From NCBI GenBank assembly GCA_947493745.1, contig CANLSM010000004.1, positions 124,001 to 188,000 on the forward strand: DNA of 64,000 bases, in the 5' to 3' direction. The position numbers were made by a program, and so were the translations under genes. The notes beneath the pieces were generated by a model. It did no database searches. It was not told where the DNA came from and saw only the letters and a list, made by a program, of their open reading frames with translations. This document shows, in pieces, positions 28,501 to 37,942 of the stretch; the first letter of the stretch is position 1, and each line of letters opens with the position of its first letter. Origin of the DNA: an uncultured Paracoccaceae bacterium. GTDB lineage: Bacteria; Pseudomonadota; Alphaproteobacteria; Rhodobacterales; Rhodobacteraceae.

Positions 28501-29139
28501 ATGAACTTGCCGATCCTCTATTCATTCCGTCGTTGCCCCTACGCCATGCGGGCAAGGCTTGCCATTGCGGAGGCCGGAGTGACGGTTGAACTGCGTGAAG
28601 TGGTGCTTCGTGACAAGCCGGCGGCCTTTCTTGAGGCCTCGCCGAAAGGAACAGTGCCTGTGCTGGTCGATGGTGAGCAGGTGCTTGAGGAAAGTCTCGA
28701 CATCATGCTCTGGGCGTTGCGGCAGGCCGATCCACAGAACTGGCTCGCGGATGAGGCAGCATCGCTTGCGCTGATCGATCAGAACGACACCGTCTTTAAA
28801 CCAGACCTGGACCGCACCAAGTATCCGAGCCGTTACCCAAACAATGATCCCATCCAGGCGCGGGAGCGGGCCTCGGGAGTGCTGATGGAATGGAACGCGC
28901 GTATAGCGGCCAACGGCTTTCTTCTGGGGTCGAGGCAACACCTGGCGGATGCGGCAATTGCTCCCTTCGTGCGCCAGTTTGCCCATATCGACCACGACTG
29001 GTTTGCCGCGCAAAACTGGCCGCATCTGGCGAAATGGCTAGAGCGTTTTCTGCAAAGCGCCTCTTTCCAGGGCATTATGTCGAAATTTACCCAATGGCAT
29101 GAAGGTGATCCTGTCATTCCATTCCCGGAGGCTGCCTGA
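28501..29139 (+). CDS. Glutathione S-transferase family protein
   Basis: The 212-residue protein has a thioredoxin-like N-terminal domain with CPYAMRARLAI (Cys-type active site, as in omega-like GSTs and glutaredoxins), the cis-proline segment KGTVPVLVDG and the glutathione-contact EESLDIMLW. The C-terminal domain is helical. It begins a three-gene set in which each ATG overlaps the previous stop (slyX, then a hydrolase). Confidence 0.87.
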   Translation: MNLPILYSFRRCPYAMRARLAIAEAGVTVELREVVLRDKPAAFLEASPKGTVPVLVDGEQVLEESLDIMLWALRQADPQNWLADEAASLALIDQNDTVFKPDLDRTKYPSRYPNNDPIQARERASGVLMEWNARIAANGFLLGSRQHLADAAIAPFVRQFAHIDHDWFAAQNWPHLAKWLERFLQSASFQGIMSKFTQWHEGDPVIPFPEAA

Positions 29140-29348
29140 TGTCTGACGAGCGTATGACCCGTTTGGAGGAGCAGATCGCACATCAGACCGCGCTGATCGA
29201 CGATCTCAATGCCATCGTGACCTCTCAGGCCGATCAGATTGATCTGTTGACGAGGCGCGTTGCGATGCTGATGCAACGGGCGGCAGAGGCCGAACTGGCG
29301 TCCGACGGCACTGCGGCTCTGGCCGACCAGAAGCCACCGCACTACTGA
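29139..29348 (+). CDS. slyX: SlyX family protein
   Basis: The 69-residue protein is mostly a coiled coil (MTRLEEQIAHQTALIDDLNA), which matches SlyX in length and pattern, including the PPHY ending. The function of SlyX is not established. The start ATG overlaps the GST stop, and its own stop overlaps the hydrolase start. Confidence 0.85.
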   Translation: MSDERMTRLEEQIAHQTALIDDLNAIVTSQADQIDLLTRRVAMLMQRAAEAELASDGTAALADQKPPHY

Positions 29349-29947
29349 TGGAAGAGATCGTCGTCGTTCTGCATGGTTTGGGTCGTCGGGCGGGCTCGAT
29401 GCGTCCGCTCTCAAGAAAGCTGGAGAAGGCGGGGTACGAGACCGTCCTCATCGATTATCCCTCGATGTCCGAGCCGATCGGAAAACTCGTCGACATGGTC
29501 TTTGCGCAGTTGCCCGAGGGAAAGTTGCATTTTGTCGGACATTCGCTTGGCGGCATTCTGGCCAAACGGCTGATGTTCCGTCTGCCGCCCGAGCGTCGTG
29601 GCCGGATCGTCCAGCTTTCTTCTCCCAATTTCGGCTCGGAACTGGCCGAGCGGATCAAGGTGCTGGAACCTCTGATGGGACCGACGCTGGAAGAACTGCA
29701 CCCGCATGACGGCGAGGATGACACCGATCTCGACATTGGCGCGATTGCCGGAACGGCAGCACTTGCGCCCTACGGCCTCATCACCGGGATTGAGGGCGAG
29801 AACGACGGCAAGGTGTCGGTGGAAAGCGCCTGGGGCAACGCGCCCGAGGGCAAACGGGTAAAATTCCGCGTTGCCCATTCGACGATGATGATGAGTTCGG
29901 ATGTGATCGACGCGACCCTGAAATTCCTCAAGGAGGGGCGCTTCTAG
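29348..29947 (+). CDS. Alpha/beta hydrolase (lipase-like)
   Basis: The 199-residue protein starts EIVVVLHGLGRRAGSM and carries the nucleophile elbow GHSLGG in HFVGHSLGGILAK. A late HSTMMM segment supplies a candidate catalytic His. There is no signal peptide. The family covers esterases and lipases; the substrate is unknown. It is translationally coupled to slyX by a one-base TGATG overlap, and it overlaps the convergent HPr gene by four bases. Confidence 0.83.
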   Translation: MEEIVVVLHGLGRRAGSMRPLSRKLEKAGYETVLIDYPSMSEPIGKLVDMVFAQLPEGKLHFVGHSLGGILAKRLMFRLPPERRGRIVQLSSPNFGSELAERIKVLEPLMGPTLEELHPHDGEDDTDLDIGAIAGTAALAPYGLITGIEGENDGKVSVESAWGNAPEGKRVKFRVAHSTMMMSSDVIDATLKFLKEGRF

Positions 29948-30219
29948 ACGCCTTCGCCGAACTTCTCGGCGACCAGCCTGCGCAAGGCCTCGCCAAGCTC
30001 GGCAGCCTGATCCCCTTGAGTGGAGACATGGATCGATGTGCCCTTGCTCGCGGCCAGCATCAGAAGACCCATGATACTGTCGCCCGAGACACTCATGCCG
30101 TCGCGGCTCACCTTCGCCTCTGCTTCGTATTGCTCAACGGTTTCAACGAACTTCGCCGAGGCCCGCGCGTGCAGACCCTTCTCGTTGACTATCTCAAGGA
30201 TAAGATCGGTTGTCGGCAT
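29944..30219 (-). CDS. HPr-type phosphocarrier protein
   Basis: The 91-residue protein has the HPr phosphohistidine motif KGLHARASAK (His17) and the HprK target serine region GDSIMGLL (Ser48). In alphaproteobacteria this protein usually belongs to the regulatory nitrogen-type phosphotransferase chain rather than sugar uptake. It comes directly after the EIIA gene with a TGATG overlap, and HprK is encoded in the same cluster. No enzyme I gene is present in the window. Confidence 0.92.
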   Translation of the reverse strand: MPTTDLILEIVNEKGLHARASAKFVETVEQYEAEAKVSRDGMSVSGDSIMGLLMLAASKGTSIHVSTQGDQAAELGEALRRLVAEKFGEGV

Positions 30220-30632
30220 CAGTTCGGTACGGCTTGGCCCCTGGGTGCGATATCATCGGCGCAATTGATATACTTGCGCCCCGCGCTCAAAGCACATTGT
30301 ACCGAATCAGGCAAGGGCATGCCGCGGGTCTTGGCGAGCTTTATGAGCATCGGCAGGTTGGCCCCGTAGAGCACCTTGCGGTCCGAGCGTCCGCAGGCCG
30401 CCATTGCCAGATTTGATGGTGTGCCGCCGAACATATCCGTGACCACGATCACGCCATGACCGATATCCACCGCCTCCACAGCGGCCTGAATCTCTGCACT
30501 TTTCTGTGCCCGGTCATCCTCCGGACCGATGGTGACCGCACGCGTGCCGGGCTTCGGCCCAACAACATGTTCCATTGCGGCCAGATACTCATTGGCCAGC
30601 CCGCCATGGGCGACGATAACTATGCCTATCAC
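30219..30632 (-). CDS. PTS EIIA component, mannose-type
   Basis: The 137-residue protein is a mannose-family EIIA: GIVIVAHGGLANEYL with the phosphohistidine H9, and VVTDMFGGTPSNLA. It accepts phosphate from HPr. With no EIIB/EIIC genes near, it is probably regulatory. The start is a GTG at 30632 that overlaps the rapZ stop (GTGA); no ATG fits. It is placed between rapZ and the HPr gene. Confidence 0.9.
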   Translation of the reverse strand: MIGIVIVAHGGLANEYLAAMEHVVGPKPGTRAVTIGPEDDRAQKSAEIQAAVEAVDIGHGVIVVTDMFGGTPSNLAMAACGRSDRKVLYGANLPMLIKLAKTRGMPLPDSVQCALSAGRKYINCADDIAPRGQAVPN

Positions 30633-31558
30633 GGCAACCCCGCTTGGTTCGGCCGATCTTCCCCGTGACGGCGCTCCAACTCCCGGTGGCGAATAGACAC
30701 CTGCCACTCCTGCTCCGCAAGTCTTTTTGCTAGTGCTTCCGCGACGAAAACGGATCGGTGTTGCCCACCGGTACAACCCAGACCGATGCTGAAATAGGCC
30801 TTGCCTTCATCGCGATAGGCCGGAAGCAGCGGGAGGACGAAATCGACCAGCCTGTCAAAAAATGCTTCGAAGTGGCTGTCGTCCGTCACATAGGCCGCAA
30901 CCTGCGGGTCCAGACCCGTCATCCCGCGCAGATCCGGCACCCAGTGCGGGTTGCGGAGGAATCGGCAGTCGACAACCATGTCGATGCCGCGTGGCGTACC
31001 GCGCTTGTAGGAAAAGGACTGGACCGACAGGGAAAGACCCGACCGGGTTTCCTTGGAAAACCACCGCGCCAGCTCGGCCCTCAGATCATGAGGAGAGAAA
31101 TGCGTGGTGTCGACCAGCACATCGGCCCGCTCCTTCAGCCCCTCCAGCAGCGCGTGCTCCTTCTCGATCCCGCTGAGCAGCGTGCCATTCTCCGACAGAG
31201 GATGCCGACGACGGGTTTCGCTGTAACGCCGGATCAGGGTTTCGGTCCCGCAATCGATATAGACCAGCGTGAGATCGGTGTTTGGGTCGCCCGAGACCTC
31301 GTCTATCGTCGCCCAGAGCCGCTCGGTGGAGAAGTCGCGGGTGCGTGCGTCGACGCCGATGACAATGGGCCGCTCGGTCGGTGGACCGGAAAACAGGCGC
31401 GGCACCAGGCTGAGAGGCATGTTGTCAATCGCCTCGAAGCCGAAATCCTCAAGCGCATGGATGGCCGTTGAGCGCCCTGCCCCGGACGGGCCGGTGACGA
31501 TCACCACCTCGGAAACCCGCAAGACGCTTTCCTGATCCAACTGCTTAGTCCCGTCCAT
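30629..31558 (-). CDS. rapZ: RapZ-type nucleotide-binding adapter
   Basis: The 309-residue protein has Walker A GPSGAGRS at residues 23-30, the DVLVDTTHFSPHDLR region, and the conserved C-terminal FSIGLGCTGGQHRSVFVAEALA-like segment. In E. coli RapZ guides RNase E to the small RNA GlmZ; in alphaproteobacteria the role is not fixed. The start overlaps the hprK stop by 14 bases. It sits inside the PTS regulatory operon, as in many proteobacteria. Confidence 0.9.
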   Translation of the reverse strand: MDGTKQLDQESVLRVSEVVIVTGPSGAGRSTAIHALEDFGFEAIDNMPLSLVPRLFSGPPTERPIVIGVDARTRDFSTERLWATIDEVSGDPNTDLTLVYIDCGTETLIRRYSETRRRHPLSENGTLLSGIEKEHALLEGLKERADVLVDTTHFSPHDLRAELARWFSKETRSGLSLSVQSFSYKRGTPRGIDMVVDCRFLRNPHWVPDLRGMTGLDPQVAAYVTDDSHFEAFFDRLVDFVLPLLPAYRDEGKAYFSIGLGCTGGQHRSVFVAEALAKRLAEQEWQVSIRHRELERRHGEDRPNQAGLP

Positions 31559-31982
31559 TCAGATGACGTCCCCGCATCAGTTGCATGATTGCATATTCAA
31601 GATTTGGAACGTCACGGCCCGCAATCAATGGCACGTCGATCCCGCAAAGATCAATTTTCCGAGATGCCGGGATGCGTTCCTCGGGCGCGGCATCCAGGTC
31701 GATCACAAGGCCGATCCGGGTGCTTTCGACGGTCTTTGCGTGCAGGATGCCGACCATCCGAGCCTCGATCTGCCCCTGTATCTGCTCCGGACATGTGGCC
31801 TGGACGTTTCCGTTCTGCTCGTTGATCTTCACCTGATCATCGGCCACCAGACTGGCACCGAGGGCCAACAACCGCAGCGCCAGACCTGACTTGCCGCTTC
31901 CCGACTTGCCTGTGATTAGAACGCCGAAGCCCTCAAGATCGACGCAGCCGGCATGGATCAGCCGTGGCCCGTTCTCGTTCAT
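31545..31982 (-). CDS. hprK: HPr kinase/phosphorylase, short C-terminal form
   Basis: The 145-residue protein has Walker A GKSGSGKS (residues 25-32) and the conserved SLVADDQVKI stretch. It phosphorylates a serine of HPr and can also remove that phosphate. It corresponds to the catalytic C-terminal domain only; the N-terminal domain of the Gram-positive enzyme (about 310 residues) is missing, as is normal in alphaproteobacteria. The ATG overlaps the chvG stop by four bases. Confidence 0.92.
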   Translation of the reverse strand: MNENGPRLIHAGCVDLEGFGVLITGKSGSGKSGLALRLLALGASLVADDQVKINEQNGNVQATCPEQIQGQIEARMVGILHAKTVESTRIGLVIDLDAAPEERIPASRKIDLCGIDVPLIAGRDVPNLEYAIMQLMRGRHLNGRD

Positions 31983-33685
31983 GCCGGGATCTCGACCACG
32001 AACCTTGCCCCTTTGACGGCGCTGTCGGACCCTCCGGCGGCATCCCTGATGTTTTCGGCCCAGATCGAGCCGCCATGGGCGTCGACAATCTGTTTGGAAA
32101 TCGCAAGACCGAGGCCCGAGTGATTGCCGAATTCCTGATCCGGGCGCTCGGAATAGAACCGGCTGAACACATCCGCCAGATTCTCGTCCGGGATACCCGG
32201 TCCGTTGTCTTCGACCAGCAGCCGCGCAAAACCCGGCCTCCATTCGGTGGTCACCGAAATGACATCCCCCTCGGAACTGAAGGAAATGGCATTCGTGATG
32301 AGGTTTACGATCACCTGCGCAAGCCGCCCTTCAAGCCCGCTCACGATCAGCTCTCCGTTGATGTTGGCGACCAGACCGGCACCCTTGTCGGCGGCATGCT
32401 CCTGATTGTACTCGATCAGGTTGGCGACAAGCTGGTTGAGGTCGAACTCCGCCATTTCGTCACGGACCAGTTCCGAATCCAGCCTCGATGCGTTCGAGAT
32501 GTCTGTCACCAGTCGATCGAGCCGGTCCACATCGTTCTTGATCACACTCAACAGACGGATGCGGCTGTCCTCATCCTTGGCGTAGGGCATGGTCTCCACG
32601 GCGGAGCGCAGGGACGTCAGCGGGTTCTTGATCTCATGCGCCACATCGGCGGCAAAGACCTCATTTGCCTCGATCCTGTCATAGAGCGCCGTGGTCATCA
32701 TCTGCATGGCGCCCGAAAGAAAACCGATCTCGTCAGGCCGTCCGGTCATGTCGGGGATGTGGATGCGTTCAGGGTTGACCTGTCGGCTGTCGCGGGTCCC
32801 ACCGCGCTGTGCGGCCTCTGCCAGATCACGCAAGGGCCGGACAATCGTATTGGCCAGCACGAAACTCAGGATAATCGAACTCAGCATTGCGAGGGCGAAG
32901 ACCTGAAGGATGTTCTCGCGCTCGCTGCGGATCACATTGTCGATGTCGCCCGCAACCGTCGACAGCGTCACGGCTCCGATCACCCGCTCGGTCGTCGTGA
33001 TGATCGGAACGGCCACTGTCACAATCCGCTGACCGGCGGGATTGGTCGCGTTCGACTTGATCACCATGCCGCTGCTCAGGGCCTCTTTCGCGATCCGGTT
33101 TACATCAGCCATGATGAGCGGTCCGGTTTCGTCCCGCCCACGCTCGAAGACACGCGACAGGCGTTCCCAGATATCGCCCATGATGGATGTCAGCGCACTT
33201 TGACGTGGCGCGTCCACCGGCGTTGAGACGGGGCTTGTGCCCTCCGGTTGCTCGGACGAGGTCGTACCCAGAAACCGTCCATCGGCATCATAGACCCGCA
33301 CCACGCCGCGAATGGCGGGGATCAGCGCCTGAACGGTTTCAATCGCAACCTGGCGGTCCGCACCGTCAAGAGCCTGCGAGCTCAGCGCATCCCTGATGGC
33401 AAAGGACAGGATGCGCGCCTCGTCTTCCATGGACCGCTCGCGCATCTCGCTGAGGCCGTCCTGCGACTGGTTGAGATAGAGGACACCGGCCACAAGCATG
33501 CCGAGCGCCACCAGATTGAAGGTGATAATCTTGCGCGACAGCGGCGAGCGCCTGCCAAAGCGCTTCTGCCAGTCAAGCATGTGTCCGGTCTTGCGTGGCC
33601 TGCCCGCCTCGTCATCCGACGACAGAGGGCCGACAATGATCCGGGGCGATCGGACCTGCTCCGCGGGGTCAGTCCGATCGGTCAA
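31979..33685 (-). CDS. chvG: Sensor histidine kinase ChvG
   Basis: The 568-residue membrane kinase has one transmembrane segment at about 53-71, a periplasmic domain, a second at about 285-305 followed by HAMP, the phosphorylated His in VAHEIKNPLTSLRSAVE, and ATPase motifs NLITNAISF and DNGPGIPDE. ChvG/ExoS kinases sense envelope or acid stress and act through ChvI. The likely start is a TTG at 33685, preceded by GAGG eight bases upstream; an ATG at 33580 is the alternative. It lies eight bases after chvI. Confidence 0.9.
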   Translation of the reverse strand: MTDRTDPAEQVRSPRIIVGPLSSDDEAGRPRKTGHMLDWQKRFGRRSPLSRKIITFNLVALGMLVAGVLYLNQSQDGLSEMRERSMEDEARILSFAIRDALSSQALDGADRQVAIETVQALIPAIRGVVRVYDADGRFLGTTSSEQPEGTSPVSTPVDAPRQSALTSIMGDIWERLSRVFERGRDETGPLIMADVNRIAKEALSSGMVIKSNATNPAGQRIVTVAVPIITTTERVIGAVTLSTVAGDIDNVIRSERENILQVFALAMLSSIILSFVLANTIVRPLRDLAEAAQRGGTRDSRQVNPERIHIPDMTGRPDEIGFLSGAMQMMTTALYDRIEANEVFAADVAHEIKNPLTSLRSAVETMPYAKDEDSRIRLLSVIKNDVDRLDRLVTDISNASRLDSELVRDEMAEFDLNQLVANLIEYNQEHAADKGAGLVANINGELIVSGLEGRLAQVIVNLITNAISFSSEGDVISVTTEWRPGFARLLVEDNGPGIPDENLADVFSRFYSERPDQEFGNHSGLGLAISKQIVDAHGGSIWAENIRDAAGGSDSAVKGARFVVEIPA

Positions 33686-33693
33686 GAGTGGCC

Positions 33694-34398
33694 TCAGGCT
33701 TCAATATATTTGTAGCCGATCCCATAGAGTGTCTCGATCGAGGCAAACTCATCATCTGAAACCTTGAACTTCTTGCGTATGCGCTTGATGTGGCTGTCTA
33801 TGGTCCTGTCATCAACATAGACCTGATCATCATAGGCCACATCCAGCAGTTGATCACGACTTTTTACGAAGCCCGGTCGTTGCGCGAGCGCCTGAAGGAT
33901 CAGGAACTCTGTCACGGTCAGGGTGATCTGCTTGCCTTTCCATTCAACGGCGTGACGAAGCTGGTCCATCTTCAGGGACCCGCGCACCATGATGGTGTCC
34001 GAGTTTTCGGGCGTGTCACTCTCGCCGACACCGCCTTCGCGACGGCGCAGAATGGCACGGATACGCTCGATCAGAAGGCGCTGGGAAAACGGCTTGCGAA
34101 CATAGTCGTCAGCCCCCATGCGCAGGCCGATCAACTCGTCGATCTCTTCATCCTTGGACGTCAGAAAAATCACCGGTAGATCGGTTTTCTGACGCAGTCG
34201 TCGCAAAAGCTCCATCCCGTCCATACGCGGCATCTTGATGTCGAGAACAGCCAGATCCGGAGGCGTCTTGCTGAACGCCGCCAGCGCGGCAACTCCGTCA
34301 TTGAACGTCTGAACAGTATAGCCTTCCGCTTCCAGAAGCATCGAAACGGACGTCAGAATATTTCTGTCGTCATCTACAAGAGCGACCGTGGCAGCCAT
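33694..34398 (-). CDS. chvI: Response regulator ChvI
   Basis: The 234-residue OmpR-type regulator has a receiver domain with phospho-acceptor D53 ([13 protein letters not shown]), acidic pocket DDD at 9-11, and a C-terminal winged-helix domain ([33 protein letters not shown]). It pairs with ChvG downstream and heads the regulatory operon chvI-chvG-hprK-rapZ-EIIA-HPr. A GAGGTG ribosome-binding sequence precedes the ATG. It is divergent from pckA. Confidence 0.93.
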   Translation of the reverse strand: MAATVALVDDDRNILTSVSMLLEAEGYTVQTFNDGVAALAAFSKTPPDLAVLDIKMPRMDGMELLRRLRQKTDLPVIFLTSKDEEIDELIGLRMGADDYVRKPFSQRLLIERIRAILRRREGGVGESDTPENSDTIMVRGSLKMDQLRHAVEWKGKQITLTVTEFLILQALAQRPGFVKSRDQLLDVAYDDQVYVDDRTIDSHIKRIRKKFKVSDDEFASIETLYGIGYKYIEA

Positions 34399-34782
34399 TT
34401 AGTCACCTCACCTGAACGAATTTTGTCTGAGTCTGTACTCTTAAGCTTACAGAAATCAACGGCATACTGGAAAAGTCGTCAAATTGCGTTGCCGATCCCC
34501 CAATCCGGTCACACAAAACCTTCAATAAATGTGCGAAACGGACTTTCAAATTCATCGAATCCGGAAATAGTTGGATGATAACGCTGTCATGCGTCAATCT
34601 CGCCCAGCCCTGCTCTGGCAACTGAAAAACTTCGTGTTAAACAAAAGACATGTCTGCTGCTGATCGGGATTCGGAACGATCCCGCCGGAACGGCCCTTCC
34701 GGTTATCAGGCACCAGATCGGGGAGAACTGTGGAACAGCCCTGATGAGCTGTCTCACCACCATGGCGGGAGCTTGAACGCTG
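34399..34782. other. Divergent control region between chvI and pckA
   Basis: This is the longest stretch without a gene (384 bases). It is lower in GC than its flanks on the chvI side. It must contain the promoters of the chvI operon and pckA. Two tandem hairpins lie at 34665-34702. Open frames of 60-120 codons here lack protein-like character. No RNA gene is recognised. Confidence 0.6.
34665..34702 (+). promoter_or_regulatory. Two tandem hairpins in the pckA leader
   Basis: CGGGAT (34665-34670) pairs with ATCCCG (34679-34684), and directly after it CCGGAA (34685-34690) pairs with TTCCGG (34697-34702). The pair ends 80 bases before the pckA ATG. It could be an operator, an attenuator-like leader or an mRNA-stabilising structure; no T tract follows. 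Confidence 0.45.
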
Positions 34783-36387
34783 ATGATATCTGGCAAGGTC
34801 AATCCGGCGAAGACGCTGGATCAAACAGGGTTTCCGGGTGTTCGTGAGGTACATTACAACTTTCAAAAGCCTGCGTTGATGAGCGCAGCCATAGCGCGCA
34901 GCGAAGGCGAGATCGGCCAGGGCGGCACACTTCTGGTGGAGACCGGCAAACATACCGGACGCTCACCGAAGGACAAGTTCGTGGTTCAGGAACCATCGGT
35001 GATGGACCATATCTGGTGGGACAACAACGCCCCCATGAGCCCGGAGCATTTCGAGCAGCTTCATCAGGACATGCTGGCCCATATCGAAGGCGGCGAACTG
35101 TTCGTTCAGGATCTCTTCGGTGGCGCGGATCCCGATCATCGGCTCAACGTCAGGGTGATCACCGAGCTTGCCTGGCACTCGCTCTTCATCCGGCACATGC
35201 TGCGACGCCCCGAAATGGACGAGCTTGGCAGTTTCGATCCCGAGTTCACCATCCTCAACTGCCCCAGCTTCACCGCCGACCCGGATCGTCATGGATGCCG
35301 GTCGGAAACCGTCATTGCGATCTCGTTCGAGCGCAAGCTGATCCTGATCGGCGGCACGTCTTATGCGGGCGAGAACAAGAAATCCGTCTTCTCGGTGCTG
35401 AACTACCTTCTGCCCGAAAAAGGTGTGATGCCGATGCACTGCTCGGCCAATCATGGCGCGGGCGACGCCGACGACGTCGCGGTGTTCTTCGGGCTTTCCG
35501 GCACGGGAAAAACCACGTTGTCAGCCGATCCGAACCGCGTTCTGATCGGCGATGATGAGCACGGCTGGTCGGATACCGGCATCTTCAATTTCGAAGGTGG
35601 CTGCTATGCCAAGACCATTGACCTGAGCGCGGAGGCCGAGCCCGAGATCTATGCCACCACTGGCAAATTCGCGACCGTGATCGAGAACATGGTCTATGAT
35701 CCGCACAGCAAGGCACTCGACTTTCAGGATGACAGTCTGACCGCGAACATGCGCTGCGCCTATCCGCTCGACTACATCTCAAACGCGTCTGAGACCGCGC
35801 GGGGCGGGATGCCCAGAAACATCATCATGCTGACCTGTGATGCGTTCGGCGTGCTGCCCCCGATTGCGCGGCTGACACCGGCGCAGGCCATGTATCACTT
35901 TCTTTCCGGCTTCACCTCCAAGGTGGCAGGCACGGAGAAAGGCGTGACGGAACCGCAGCCAACCTTCTCGACCTGTTTCGGTGCGCCTTTCATGCCCCGT
36001 CGGCCGGAGGAATACGGCGCTCTTCTGCGCGACAAGATCGCGGCACATGGGGTGACCTGCTGGCTGGTGAACACCGGCTGGACCGGCGGTGCCTATGGCA
36101 CCGGCAATCGCATGCCGATCCGGGCCACCCGCGCCTTGCTGACAGCCGCACTTGACGGGTCTCTTGGTGCCACGCGGTTCCGCACCGATGCGAATTTCGG
36201 GTTTGACGTGCCGGTGGCCGTGGCGGGCGTCGATGACACCCTGCTCGACCCGCGCCAGACCTGGGCCGATCCCGTCGCCTACGACGCCCAGGCCACCAAG
36301 CTGGTTTCGATGTTCGCGGAGAATTTCGGCCAATACGCGTCCCATGTCAGTGATGACGTCCGCGCGGCGGCCGTTTCCGCCGCCTGA
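34783..36387 (+). CDS. pckA: Phosphoenolpyruvate carboxykinase (ATP)
   Basis: The 534-residue enzyme converts oxaloacetate and ATP to phosphoenolpyruvate, the entry to gluconeogenesis. It has the Walker A-like [16 protein letters not shown], the metal-binding [18 protein letters not shown] and the family segment [12 protein letters not shown]. Length and start ([16 protein letters not shown]) match the family. It is divergent from chvI, an arrangement kept in many alphaproteobacteria, in line with control of carbon metabolism by the ChvGI/PTS system; that link is inferred from position. Confidence 0.95.
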   Translation: MISGKVNPAKTLDQTGFPGVREVHYNFQKPALMSAAIARSEGEIGQGGTLLVETGKHTGRSPKDKFVVQEPSVMDHIWWDNNAPMSPEHFEQLHQDMLAHIEGGELFVQDLFGGADPDHRLNVRVITELAWHSLFIRHMLRRPEMDELGSFDPEFTILNCPSFTADPDRHGCRSETVIAISFERKLILIGGTSYAGENKKSVFSVLNYLLPEKGVMPMHCSANHGAGDADDVAVFFGLSGTGKTTLSADPNRVLIGDDEHGWSDTGIFNFEGGCYAKTIDLSAEAEPEIYATTGKFATVIENMVYDPHSKALDFQDDSLTANMRCAYPLDYISNASETARGGMPRNIIMLTCDAFGVLPPIARLTPAQAMYHFLSGFTSKVAGTEKGVTEPQPTFSTCFGAPFMPRRPEEYGALLRDKIAAHGVTCWLVNTGWTGGAYGTGNRMPIRATRALLTAALDGSLGATRFRTDANFGFDVPVAVAGVDDTLLDPRQTWADPVAYDAQATKLVSMFAENFGQYASHVSDDVRAAAVSAA

Positions 36388-36418
36388 TCCCACTGGAAGG
36401 TCGCCCCGGCATCCGCTA

Positions 36419-36440
36419 TCAGACGGCACCAACCGTCTGA
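36419..36440 (+). terminator. Inverted repeat after pckA
   Basis: A perfect eight-base-pair stem (TCAGACGG / CCGTCTGA) with a six-base loop lies 31 bases after the pckA stop and 14 bases before the start of the next gene. No T run follows. It may end pckA transcripts or act in the leader of the downstream gene. Confidence 0.5.
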
Positions 36441-36454
36441 CAGGATAGATCCGC

Positions 36455-37942
36455 ATGCCCTTTGCCGTTGCCAGCGGCCACCCCCTGACATCAGAGACTG
36501 CCGCCGAGGTTCTGCGCGCGGGCGGCACCCCTGTTGACGCGGTCATTGCGGCGGGCTTCGTTGCAATGGTGGCCGAGCCGGTCCTCGCGGGGCTTCTGGG
36601 CGGCGGCTTTCTGCTGGTCGCCCCGCAGCGCGGCAAGGCCCGGATGCTGGATGCCTTTGTGCAGACGCCGGGTCGGCGGATCACCGGTTCGGGCATCGAA
36701 ACCGTCGAGGCGGACTTCGGACCGGCAACACAGAGCTTTCACATCGGTGCCGGCACCATCGCCGCACCCACGCTCGTGCCCGGCCTCTTTGATGCGCACC
36801 AGACCTTCGGTCGTCTGCCGCTGCGCGAATTGCTGGAACCTGCGCTGAAGCTTGCCCGCGAGGGCCATGCTCTGACCCCGTTTCAGGCCCGCGTGCTGGA
36901 AATCGTGGCGCCGATCTTCGGTCACAGCCCTGAAAGCCGTGCTCTCTATTTCTCGGATGAGAAGCCCAGACCGGCAGGCGCGCAACTGACCAATGAGGCT
37001 TTCGCCGACGTTCTGGAGGTTCTGGGCCATGAGGGCGCGCGATTTGTCACCAGGGGAGAGATCGCACAAGCGCTCGTCAGGCTGGACGGGTGCCAGTTGT
37101 CGGAACGCGACATGGATGCCCGGCCAAGATGGCGCGATCCCCTGACAATGACCCGTGGCGATCATCGGATCGATCTCAATCCGGCCCCCAGCCTGGGTGG
37201 CGTGCAGATCGCGCTGGCGTTGAGCGCCCTTCCCACGCACCCTTCGCCGGTCGAAATCGCAAGGTCGTTTCTCGAAATTTCGCGCCTGCGCAAGAGCCTG
37301 CGTCTTGATGAGACACCGGCTGCGAGCCACAGATTGCTCGACCCGGATCTGGTCGAAAATCTCAGGACCGTGCTTGTCCATCATCGCAGCGCCATCCGCG
37401 GCACCACACATATCTCGGTCATTGACGGGGAGGGAAGCGGTGCAGCACTGACGCTCTCGAACGGAGAGGGATGCGGCCTCATCCTGCCGGGTACCGGCAT
37501 CATGCCCAACAACATGCTGGGTGAGGAGGACCTGTTGCCAGATGGCCCGGAAAGCTTCACGCCTGCGACCCGTCTGGCCTCGATGATGTGTCCGATGAGC
37601 CTGCGGGACCGGAATGGCGGGCTGACCGTGCTGGGCTCGGGCGGCTCCAACCGTATCCGTTCCGCGCTGACGCAGGTGGTCCTGCATCTGCTTGACGAGG
37701 CCGCCCGGCTCGAAACCGCCATTGAGGCCCCCCGACTTCATGTCGAAGGCGAGGCCCTGGATTTCGAGGACACCGGCAATGAGGAACGGCGCATGAGCCT
37801 TCTCGACGCATGGCCCAAGGCAAAGCTCTGGGACAGCGCAAACATGTTCTTTGGCGGTGTCCACGCCGTTCGAAGGGATGCGAAGGGCGGTTTCGAGGCG
37901 GCAGGAGATACCCGGCGCGCGGGCCACGCGATACTCGGCTAG
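36455..37942 (+). CDS. Gamma-glutamyltransferase family protein without signal peptide
   Basis: The 495-residue protein follows the GGT fold: VASGHPLTSETAAEVLRAGG at the start, GLLGGGFLLVA, the autoprocessing threonine in RGTTHISVIDGEG and the oxyanion glycines in VLGSGGSNRIRSALTQVV. Canonical GGTs are periplasmic and about 560-580 residues; this one is shorter and has no export signal, so it is probably cytoplasmic. The substrate is not known. The stop overlaps the convergent TSUP gene by four bases. Whether it cleaves itself into two subunits cannot be seen. Confidence 0.83.
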   Translation: MPFAVASGHPLTSETAAEVLRAGGTPVDAVIAAGFVAMVAEPVLAGLLGGGFLLVAPQRGKARMLDAFVQTPGRRITGSGIETVEADFGPATQSFHIGAGTIAAPTLVPGLFDAHQTFGRLPLRELLEPALKLAREGHALTPFQARVLEIVAPIFGHSPESRALYFSDEKPRPAGAQLTNEAFADVLEVLGHEGARFVTRGEIAQALVRLDGCQLSERDMDARPRWRDPLTMTRGDHRIDLNPAPSLGGVQIALALSALPTHPSPVEIARSFLEISRLRKSLRLDETPAASHRLLDPDLVENLRTVLVHHRSAIRGTTHISVIDGEGSGAALTLSNGEGCGLILPGTGIMPNNMLGEEDLLPDGPESFTPATRLASMMCPMSLRDRNGGLTVLGSGGSNRIRSALTQVVLHLLDEAARLETAIEAPRLHVEGEALDFEDTGNEERRMSLLDAWPKAKLWDSANMFFGGVHAVRRDAKGGFEAAGDTRRAGHAILG

